NCBI GenBank assembly: GCA_015231915.1
Contig: JADGAR010000035.1
Span: 1-38,367, forward strand
Length of the DNA stretch: 38,367 nt
Direction: 5' to 3'
Source of the DNA: Magnetococcales bacterium
GTDB taxonomy: Bacteria; Pseudomonadota; Magnetococcia; Magnetococcales; Magnetaquicoccaceae
Both the position numbers and the translations under genes were made by a program. Shown piece by piece: positions 32,289 to 38,367 of the stretch (the stretch's first letter is position 1; each line of letters opens with the position of its first letter). The notes beneath the pieces are model-generated. The model saw only the letters and a list, made by a program, of their open reading frames with translations. It was not told the origin of the DNA and did no database searches.

Positions 32289-32965
32289 TGGCGGTTTTTT
32301 TGTAATTCAAGGCAGAGGGGAACCGTTGCAGCCCTGCCCCACGCCTCGCACGCCTCTCCAAGTCGGCTGGACCAATCCCCGCGCCACAAATCGCTGATCA
32401 TGGCGGCAGTCCAGGCACCCGCACCAGCCACGGCAGAAAGATGCTCCAGGGTGATGCCCCCGATGGCCGCCACCGGCAGACGGGTCGCCCGCACCAGTTC
32501 CTTCAACCCCTCCACCCCCAGAACCGGTTGGGTGTCGTCCTTGGTGCGGGTCGCAAATACCGGACCGCAGCCCACGTAATCCACTCCCCACGCCTCGGCC
32601 TCGCGCAGTTCCGTCACGGTATGGGCGGAAAGACCGATGATGCGCCGGTCGCCCAACCATTTCCGGCATGCCGAAACCGGCACGTCCTCCTGTCCCACAT
32701 GCACCCCGTCGGCTTCCAGGTGCAGGGCCAAATCCAGGCGGTCGTTGATCAGTATGGGCAAACCAGGAGCGTGATGGCGCAACAAGGGCAGCCAGCGGGC
32801 AAAAAAATCGTGCGCCTGCCGTCCGTTGCCCTTGCAACGCAATTGCACCATGGCGATGGGGAGAGCGCCCAGACGACGGGCAACGGCCTCGGGGACGATA
32901 CCGGGAGCCTCCAGCCAGGCGGCATCGAGAATCGGATAGATCCCGGAGCAGGCGAAGGGGTTCAT
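32285..32965 (-). CDS. thiE: Thiamine-phosphate synthase
   Basis: 226 residues, the usual length. Conserved ThiE blocks are VQLRCKGN (the usual VQLR-K motif), LPILINDRLDLALHLEADGVHVGQEDVP, IIGLSAHT, DYVGCGPVFATRTKDDTQPVLG and PVAAIGGIT. It joins the HMP-pyrophosphate and thiazole-phosphate moieties to make thiamine phosphate. Overlaps both neighbours by 4 nt. No other thiamine genes are in the window, so this one is separated from its pathway. Confidence 0.93.
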   Translation of the reverse strand: MNPFACSGIYPILDAAWLEAPGIVPEAVARRLGALPIAMVQLRCKGNGRQAHDFFARWLPLLRHHAPGLPILINDRLDLALHLEADGVHVGQEDVPVSACRKWLGDRRIIGLSAHTVTELREAEAWGVDYVGCGPVFATRTKDDTQPVLGVEGLKELVRATRLPVAAIGGITLEHLSAVAGAGAWTAAMISDLWRGDWSSRLGEACEAWGRAATVPLCLELQKNRH

Positions 32966-33348
32966 AGAGTGGCGAAAAATTCCTCGTCGATGATGTCCGA
33001 ATCCCCCATGTTCAGGGAGACCAGGCGGCGCAGATGGCTGAAACTCTCCACGTCCATCTCCTCGAAACGGACGGCGGCCCCGCGCGCCGGCTCAACCGCC
33101 ACCACCACCCCCTTGATCACCATGTTGAAACTGCCGAGATGCACGACCCCGGTGACCTTCACGCCCTTGGGGGGGAGCCGGTCGCAGTTGAACAGCATCC
33201 CCTTGAGGCTGACATCGCTGAAGGCCCCGCGATAGGTGGCCCCGTTGCCATCCTGCAGCGTCAATTCGTGCTGGTAGTAGACACGCGAATAGGAACGCCG
33301 GTCGTGGATGGCCCCGCTCCTGGGTTTGCTCTTGGATCGTTCGCTCAT
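32962..33348 (-). CDS. PilZ-domain c-di-GMP receptor
   Basis: 128 residues. The c-di-GMP-binding motifs are present: RRSYSR (RxxxR) near residue 18 and DVSLKG ([D/N]xSxxG) near residue 45. Single-domain PilZ proteins relay c-di-GMP to motility or secretion machinery. It starts 4 nt after the PfkB gene and overlaps thiE by 4 nt. It could respond to the haem-linked diguanylate cyclase encoded at 9632-11323. Confidence 0.92.
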   Translation of the reverse strand: MSERSKSKPRSGAIHDRRSYSRVYYQHELTLQDGNGATYRGAFSDVSLKGMLFNCDRLPPKGVKVTGVVHLGSFNMVIKGVVVAVEPARGAAVRFEEMDVESFSHLRRLVSLNMGDSDIIDEEFFATL

Positions 33349-33352
33349 GGCA

Positions 33353-34342
33353 TTAATCCAGATTGTTCAGTACATTCAAGGTCTGGTCCCGGGAAAGCCT
33401 GGCGCCGTGCCTGGTCACCAGCAGGGCCGCTGCCCGGCAGGCCAGCTTGCCCGCGCGCTCGGTGGCAAAGCCATGGGTCAGTCCGTACAACAACGCGCCC
33501 GCGAACAGATCTCCCGCGCCATTGGCATCGACCGCCTGAACCTGGACGCCGGGTATCGCATATTCCTGATGATCGGTATAGATCAGCGCCCCCCGCGCTC
33601 CAAGCGTTACACCGAAAGAGACACTCCGGCTGGCCAGTACGGCCTTGGCCTCCTCGAGGCGGTCGGTATTGGCGTATTTCAAGGCTTCGGCCTGGTTGCA
33701 GAACAAAAGATCCACCCCTGTGCCCATGATCTCGTCCAGGCCCGCACGAAAGAATTCTATCATGCTTACGTCGGAAAAGGTCAAGGCAATTTTGACCCCA
33801 TGTCTGCGCGCCAGCCGAACCGCCTCCAGGGCCGCCTGACGGGCGGACGGCGAGGAGACGAGATATCCCTCCACATAAAGCCAGCTCGCCCCGGCCAGCC
33901 GATCCGGGGCGAGATCCTGGATGGAAAAGCTTTCCGAAACGCCGAGATGGGTACACATGGTCCGCTCCGCGTCCGGAGTGATCAGGACCAGGCATTGCCC
34001 GGTGGTCCCGGCACCCTGACGGGTCTCCAGGTCGTTGTCCACCCCGTTGGTCTTCATGTCGCGGGCGAAGAAGGCGCCGTTTTCGTCATTGGCGATCCGG
34101 CTCGAATGAAAACAGCGTCCGCCCAGTTGCGCCGTGCCGATCAGGGTGTTGGCCGAAGAGCCGCCGCAGGACCGATGCCGGGAAAACCCGCTGAGCATCC
34201 GCAGCAATTCGGCGTGCCTGGCATCGTCGATCAGGGTCATGGTCCCCTTGGTCAGGCCGGCAGCGGCGAGAAAATCGTCACTGACCTTGACCTCCGTATC
34301 CACGAGGGCGTGACCAATGCCGTAAACGTCGTAACGATTCAT
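33353..34342 (-). CDS. PfkB-family carbohydrate/nucleoside kinase (adenosine-kinase-like)
   Basis: 329 residues; AGGA 9 nt upstream of the ATG. PfkB signatures include GGSSANTLIGTAQLGG (motif 1) and VDANGAGDLFAGALLYGL (motif 2), with the GAGD anion hole and catalytic Asp intact. Sequence layout (GIGHALVD; RMCTHLGVSESF-like) resembles bacterial adenosine kinase-like proteins. The exact substrate is not determined. Belongs to the minus-strand run from cysQ to 27984. Confidence 0.9.
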   Translation of the reverse strand: MNRYDVYGIGHALVDTEVKVSDDFLAAAGLTKGTMTLIDDARHAELLRMLSGFSRHRSCGGSSANTLIGTAQLGGRCFHSSRIANDENGAFFARDMKTNGVDNDLETRQGAGTTGQCLVLITPDAERTMCTHLGVSESFSIQDLAPDRLAGASWLYVEGYLVSSPSARQAALEAVRLARRHGVKIALTFSDVSMIEFFRAGLDEIMGTGVDLLFCNQAEALKYANTDRLEEAKAVLASRSVSFGVTLGARGALIYTDHQEYAIPGVQVQAVDANGAGDLFAGALLYGLTHGFATERAGKLACRAAALLVTRHGARLSRDQTLNVLNNLD

Positions 34343-34377
34343 GACTGGTTTTCCTTAGACAGTGGCTTGAGGATGCC

Positions 34378-35208
34378 TCATTGGCGATCCGGCGAGTAGG
34401 GTATATCCTTGAGACGGTCCAGCAGTTGCGCATGGAGCGGGCCGTTGGTGGCAAGCAAGGAGAGCACCCTGGGCGTGGGCCGGTTGTAGCGGCAGGGTTC
34501 GCCGGTCTTGTGGGTCACCATGCCCCCCGCCTCGCGCACCAGCAGGTCTCCGGCGCAGAAGTCCCATTCGTTCTTCGGGGTGAGGGTGAAGGTCATGTCG
34601 TAGCGTCCGGTCGCCACCAAAGCGAGTTTGTAGGCGATGGACCCCATGGTCTGCAAGCGCCATTCGGACAGAAAAGGGGCCCAGTCGCCGCGCCTGGTCT
34701 CGGAGCGGCTCGCCAGACAGGAAGCGCCGGTCAGGTGTTGGCGCGCGGAGGTGCACATGGGGTGACCGTTGAACCACGCACCCCGACCCGCCAGTGCCGT
34801 GAAGGTCTCCCCGGTGGCGGGATTGTACACGCAGGCCGCCATGGGGACTCCCTCCTCCACCAGGGCCACGGAGATGGCGAATTGCGGCAGACCCGTGATG
34901 AACTCCTTGGTGCCGTCGATGGGATCCACGACCCACACCTGACGCCGATCGAGGCGCACCGGGTCGTCCACGGTCTCCTCGGAGAGCCAGCCGCACTCGG
35001 GACAATGGGCCAGCAGGCGTTGTTTCAGCAACGCATCGGCCTCCAGATCGGCCTTGGTCAGGGGATTGTTGTGACCTTTTTCCCGCACTTCGGCCAGCGC
35101 GTCTACGGCCTGGCCATGGCGGAAATAGGCCATGATCGCCGTACCGGCTTCGTGGCAGGCCCGGATCATGATGGCGAGGGAGGTGGTGATGTCGGATGTC
35201 GCGGTCAT
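34378..35208 (-). CDS. cysQ: 3'(2'),5'-bisphosphate nucleotidase, CysQ-type
   Basis: 276 residues from ATG 35208; the open frame extends further upstream, but that part overlaps the divergent methyltransferase gene and has no family character. Inositol-monophosphatase superfamily motifs: WLSEE (metal), VVDPIDGTKEF and WDFCAGDLLVREAGG. CysQ removes phosphate from PAP/PAPS, linking it to sulfate metabolism. An inositol-phosphatase relative is the alternative. It is the first gene of a run of eight closely spaced minus-strand genes. Confidence 0.88.
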   Translation of the reverse strand: MTATSDITTSLAIMIRACHEAGTAIMAYFRHGQAVDALAEVREKGHNNPLTKADLEADALLKQRLLAHCPECGWLSEETVDDPVRLDRRQVWVVDPIDGTKEFITGLPQFAISVALVEEGVPMAACVYNPATGETFTALAGRGAWFNGHPMCTSARQHLTGASCLASRSETRRGDWAPFLSEWRLQTMGSIAYKLALVATGRYDMTFTLTPKNEWDFCAGDLLVREAGGMVTHKTGEPCRYNRPTPRVLSLLATNGPLHAQLLDRLKDIPYSPDRQ

Positions 35209-35250
35209 GCGGAAGATCTTAATCGATTTGCAGGGGAATGTCAGGGTATC

Positions 35251-35859
35251 ATGAACGGATTGCCTGGAGTGCTCCCCGGATTGTGCCGCCGGGTGGGGGG
35301 AGGCGTGGAAGGTCGCCTGCTGGCCGGAATGGTGCGGGCACGCATCGGCGAGCGGCTCGCCGAACTGGGCAGCGGCTGCGGCGAAGTGGCCATCCGGGTG
35401 GCTTTGGGCCATCCCGGCATCCTGGTGGATGCCCTGGAGTTCCAGGAGCCACTGAACCGGGTGGCCAGGCGTTTGTCCCAGGCCCATGGCGTGGCGGACC
35501 GGCTGCGGATTCTCGACGGGGATGTGCGCTCCCCTCCGGCAACCATGACCCAGGGTGGCTATGCGCAGGTCTTTTGCAATCCGCCGTTTTTTCCCGTGGG
35601 CGCGGGGCGCTTGCCGCCGGATCCGCAACGGGCCGCCGCCCGTTTCGAGCTGACTGCCACCCTGGCCGATTTCTGCCGTTGCGCCGCCTGGCTGTTGTCG
35701 CCGGGCGGTCGCCTCCACCTGGTGCTGCGCCCGGAGCGGCTGGCGGAACTCCCGGCCATCCTGAACGCCCACGGCCTGGGGCCGCCTCGTGTCGAACTGG
35801 CCCGGGCCAGGCCGGAGTGCCTGCCCTTCGCGGCGCTGATTACCACCCGCAAGGCATGA
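35251..35859 (+). CDS. TrmN6-like tRNA adenine-N6 methyltransferase
   Basis: 202 residues; start ATG 35251, preceded by AGGG. SAM-binding motif I is LAELGSGCGEVAIRVA, and the N6-adenine catalytic motif is NPPFF near residue 110. The arrangement matches YfiC/TrmN6, which methylates A37 of tRNA-Val. A few N-terminal residues are atypical for the family. Divergent from cysQ by 42 bp; converges with ispH 10 bp away. Confidence 0.82.
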   Translation: MNGLPGVLPGLCRRVGGGVEGRLLAGMVRARIGERLAELGSGCGEVAIRVALGHPGILVDALEFQEPLNRVARRLSQAHGVADRLRILDGDVRSPPATMTQGGYAQVFCNPPFFPVGAGRLPPDPQRAAARFELTATLADFCRCAAWLLSPGGRLHLVLRPERLAELPAILNAHGLGPPRVELARARPECLPFAALITTRKA

Positions 35860-35869
35860 GGAACGACCC

Positions 35870-36814
35870 TCAGGGTGACATCAACGCTTTGGGCAGGGGA
35901 AAGACCAGGTTTTCCCGGTTGACGGCCAGGCATTCCACCTGGGAAACATATGCCTGCAACGACTCCAGCAACTCATCCACCAGGACCTCCGGAGCGGACG
36001 CACCGGCGGTCACCCCCAGACAGGAGATGCCGGCCAGCCATTCGGGGCGTACATCGCGGGCCGACTCGATGAGATGGGCGCGGGTGCCGGCCCTCTCGGC
36101 CACCTCGCGCAGACGGTTGGAGTTGCTGCTGTTCGGCGCGCCCAGCACCAGGATCAGGTCGCATTCCCGGGCCAGGGCCTTGACCGCGTTCTGTCGGTTC
36201 TGGGTGGCATAACAGATGTCTTCACGGCCAGGGGCCTGGATGCGCCGAAATTTTTGTTTCAACTGCGCGATGATCTCCGCCGTCTCGTCCATGGAGAGGG
36301 TGGTCTGGGTGATGTAGGCCGTCGGCGTGCCGGCAGCGAACGGGATTTGAGCCAGATCCTCCGGCCCGGTGATCAGCGTGATCCGACCGGGCGGGAGCTG
36401 CCCCATGGTCCCCACCACTTCCGGATGTCCCTTGTGGCCGATCAGGATCACCCGGCGCCCTTCCTGATCATGGCGCAGGGCTTCGCGATGGACCTTTTCC
36501 ACCAGGGGACAGGTGGCGTCCAGGATCCGCAACGGACGGCGCGCGGCCTCCTCCTCCACCTCCCTGGAGACCCCGTGCGCGGAAAAGATCACCACGGCCC
36601 CGTCGGGCACGTCTGACAGCTCCTTCACGAAAATCGCCCCCTTGGCGCGCAGCGACTCCACGACCCGGCGGTTATGCACGATTTCGTGTCGCACGTAGAT
36701 CGGCGGCGGAAAGAGTTCCAGGGCGCGTTCGACGATGGCGATGGCCCGCTCCACTCCGGCGCAGAAGCCGCGCGGCTCGGCCAGCAGGACCCGGAAGCTT
36801 TTCGTCATCTTCAT
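35870..36814 (-). CDS. ispH: 4-hydroxy-3-methylbut-2-enyl diphosphate reductase
   Basis: 314 residues, standard length. The three Fe-S cysteines are in GFCAGV (Cys18), DATCPLV and [10 protein letters not shown]. His ligands are in RHEIVHN and IGHKGHPEV. It carries out the last step of the non-mevalonate isoprenoid pathway, forming IPP and DMAPP. It overlaps pyrD by 4 nt (ATGA), so translation is probably coupled. Confidence 0.96.
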   Translation of the reverse strand: MKMTKSFRVLLAEPRGFCAGVERAIAIVERALELFPPPIYVRHEIVHNRRVVESLRAKGAIFVKELSDVPDGAVVIFSAHGVSREVEEEAARRPLRILDATCPLVEKVHREALRHDQEGRRVILIGHKGHPEVVGTMGQLPPGRITLITGPEDLAQIPFAAGTPTAYITQTTLSMDETAEIIAQLKQKFRRIQAPGREDICYATQNRQNAVKALARECDLILVLGAPNSSNSNRLREVAERAGTRAHLIESARDVRPEWLAGISCLGVTAGASAPEVLVDELLESLQAYVSQVECLAVNRENLVFPLPKALMSP

Positions 36815-37743
36815 GACCGCCGCTCCAGGGTGCCGGTGAGGCGTTCCGGGCCGGAAAGTGAGTGCGCGACCAGATATTCCCGTATCCCCTGCGCGATCCG
36901 CTGGCCCAGCAGGGGCTCGGTGAACAAAGCGGTCCCGATGCCGACCGCCGTGGCCCCGGCCAGCATGAACTCCACGGCATCCCGGCTACAGGCGATCCCG
37001 CCCTGACCGATGATGGGGATGCCCAGGGGCGCGGCAACCTCGTAAACCCGCCACACTTGCAACAAAGCAGCGGGTTTGATGGCCGGGCCGGACAGCCCAC
37101 CCTGGGTATTGCCCAGTACCGGGCGACCGGTTTGCCAATCGATGGCCATGCCCATGAAGGTGTTCACCGCCGACAAGGCATCGCTGCCGGCCTCGATTGC
37201 CGCCCGGGCGATGATGCGGATGTCGGTGACATTCGGGGAAAGCTTGGCGATGATCGGCTTCGAGGTGGCATGGCGCACCGCCGCCACCACCCTGGCCGCC
37301 ATGATCGGGTCCGAGCCGAAGGCCACCCCTCCCTCCTTGACGTTGGGGCAGGAGATGTTGATCTCGATGGCCGCCACCAGGGTGTCGTCGAAGATGCGCG
37401 CCACCTCTGCGTATTCCTCCACCGTGGAGCCGGCGATATTGGCGAAAAAAAGGGTGGGCAACCCTTCCAGACCAGGGAGGATGTGGTCGGCCACATGCCG
37501 GGCGCCGGGATTTTGCAGGCCGATCGCGTTGAGCATGCCGGCAGGGGTCTCGGCGATGCGGGGCGTCGGATTGCCAGGACGGGCATGCAGGGTGGTCCCC
37601 TTGAGGCATATGGCCCCGATGGCGGCAAAGTCGAACCCCTCCAGGCGCGTCAGTTCCTCCCCGAAGCCGACGCAGCCGGACAGCAGGACCACCGGATTGG
37701 CCAGGGTGACCCCAGCCAGTTGCGTGACCAGTTGCGTATCCAT
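36811..37743 (-). CDS. pyrD: Dihydroorotate dehydrogenase, class 1B
   Basis: 310 residues from ATG 37743 (1-nt overlap, TGATG, with the upstream gene). Class 1B features: [18 protein letters not shown] with the catalytic Cys, [15 protein letters not shown]-type loop ([13 protein letters not shown]), [14 protein letters not shown] and IPIIGQGGI. Class 1B enzymes pass electrons from dihydroorotate to NAD through PyrK. No pyrK is visible in the window and it may lie elsewhere. Confidence 0.94.
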   Translation of the reverse strand: MDTQLVTQLAGVTLANPVVLLSGCVGFGEELTRLEGFDFAAIGAICLKGTTLHARPGNPTPRIAETPAGMLNAIGLQNPGARHVADHILPGLEGLPTLFFANIAGSTVEEYAEVARIFDDTLVAAIEINISCPNVKEGGVAFGSDPIMAARVVAAVRHATSKPIIAKLSPNVTDIRIIARAAIEAGSDALSAVNTFMGMAIDWQTGRPVLGNTQGGLSGPAIKPAALLQVWRVYEVAAPLGIPIIGQGGIACSRDAVEFMLAGATAVGIGTALFTEPLLGQRIAQGIREYLVAHSLSGPERLTGTLERRS

Positions 37744-38367
37744 CACTCCCGGTCCACGAATACGGCTTCCAGCGACTGTGCCTCGAACAACCGGAGACTC
37801 CATTCTTCCAGGGAGTTGGCATCGGCCTGGGTGATTTTTTCTTGCACCCAGCCAGGCAGGGATCCGAAACGGCGCTGCAGGAGGCGCGTCAGAATGGCGG
37901 CCTCGCCTTCCAGTCGGCCTTCCAGTTTGCCTTCCAGTTTGCCTTCCAGCTTGCCTTCCAGCTTGCCTTCCAGTTTGCCGATCCGCATGCCTTCCTGTTT
38001 GTACTCCCGCGCCCACGCATCGATACGTGCCGTCAACATGGTCACCACCTCCTGAAGATCTTCGGGCATGGCGGGCAGGGGCTCCACCTTGAGGCGGGTC
38101 AATCCTGCCAGCAACAACTCTTGAAACAACTGTTTGACCGGGGGTCCATCCGGGTGCCGCGCAAACCAGGTTCCCACATCCCGCCCCGCGCGTATCATGG
38201 CTTCCGGATCGGTGGGATATTCCATCCGGAACAATATGGCGGTCAGGTAGGGGCTGCCTTCCAGGAGTTCCCTGGGATAGGCCCCCTCGTCGATGACATG
38301 GTAACGCATTTCCGGCTGGAATTTCCACAAGGATGATCCCTCCGGCAGGCGGATCAGGCTCCTCAGG
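37743..38367 (-). CDS. Rpn/PD-(D/E)XK-type protein with DUF4351 tail (5' partial)
   Basis: The frame is open to the window's right edge, so the N-terminal nuclease-like domain is cut off. Visible parts are LRSLIRLPEGSSLWKFQPEM (typical Rpn-family text), a KLEGKLEGKLEG charged repeat (~132-160), and a DUF4351-type C-terminus (ILTRLLQRRFGSLPGW; EEWSLRLFEAQSLEAVF). These proteins are often associated with recombination-promoting nucleases and are abundant in some bacterial genomes. It has no clear connection to pyrD apart from the overlap. Confidence 0.85.
   Translation of the reverse strand, partial: LRSLIRLPEGSSLWKFQPEMRYHVIDEGAYPRELLEGSPYLTAILFRMEYPTDPEAMIRAGRDVGTWFARHPDGPPVKQLFQELLLAGLTRLKVEPLPAMPEDLQEVVTMLTARIDAWAREYKQEGMRIGKLEGKLEGKLEGKLEGKLEGRLEGEAAILTRLLQRRFGSLPGWVQEKITQADANSLEEWSLRLFEAQSLEAVFVDRE
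37905..37976. repeat. Six tandem 12-bp repeats encoding KLEG units
   Basis: The unit gccttccag(t/c)(t/c)(t/g) occurs six times without gaps from 37905 to 37976, encoding the K/R-L-E-G repeat of the Rpn/DUF4351 protein. Copy number is likely to vary in frame between strains. Confidence 0.85.

Noticed and set aside
34381-35250. Long plus-strand frame before the TrmN6-like gene
   Set aside because: It is the complement of the real cysQ gene; methyltransferase homology begins only after 35251.

Overview
The window is GC-rich DNA from a Gram-negative bacterium whose envelope carries many c-type cytochromes. I count about 43 CXXCH haem motifs in proteins encoded between roughly 3.2 and 27.2 kb. 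The mix of extracellular-electron-transfer (EET) cytochromes, System II cytochrome maturation, Rpn/DUF4351 protein with KLEG repeats, PilZ and GT41 glycosyltransferase would suit a magnetotactic-type proteobacterium (Magnetococcia-like) or a metal-respiring deltaproteobacterium. Taxonomy cannot be settled from this window. I see no rRNA, tRNA, CRISPR array, insertion sequence or phage gene.

Layout. (a) 1-4.6 kb: a partial plus-strand exported protein with two NrfJ-like domains, then a tightly packed minus-strand cluster: 2-TM protein, membrane-anchored heptahaem cytochrome, second 2-TM protein, TPR protein, small Cys-rich exported protein. (b) 4.76-6.27 kb: a plus-strand ethylbenzene-dehydrogenase-like haem protein with a C-terminal cytochrome c domain. 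(c) 6.27-11.3 kb, minus: a haem-containing diguanylate cyclase, a dihaem cytochrome, a CcsA-type haem-handling protein, and a divergent haem-copper-oxidase subunit I homologue that lacks the helix VII CuB histidine pair and ends in TPR repeats. (d) 11.4-23.95 kb, minus: the centrepiece, a probable 12-gene operon encoding tetrahaem cytochrome, parvulin-type prolyl isomerase, outer-membrane beta-barrel, four trihaem cytochromes and two paralogous helical proteins in mirror order (B-A-H-H-A-B), an NHL beta-propeller lipoprotein, an 11-haem cytochrome and a ResB-like protein. It is preceded by a near-consensus sigma-54 promoter and an IHF-like site. (e) 24.2-27.9 kb: a second NHL lipoprotein, a divergent trihaem cytochrome, a type IV pilin-like protein and a dihaem cytochrome. 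(f) 28-38.4 kb: mostly housekeeping genes (CysQ-like phosphatase, PfkB kinase, PilZ, ThiE, GT41 glycosyltransferase, second prepilin, ABC-2 permease, TrmN6-like methyltransferase, IspH, PyrD class 1B) and a partial Rpn/DUF4351 protein.

How the parts may work together (inference). Periplasmic trihaem cytochromes could feed electrons to a complex built on the beta-barrel, with the 11-haem protein and NHL lipoproteins at the cell surface. The tetrahaem protein resembles the repeating unit of the 11-haem protein and could be secreted or polymerised with help from the prolyl isomerase. ResB and CcsA would supply haem attachment for this dense cytochrome set, and the haem-bearing diguanylate cyclase could link redox state to c-di-GMP. 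The oxidase-like protein is unlikely to reduce oxygen in the usual way because the CuB site looks incomplete.
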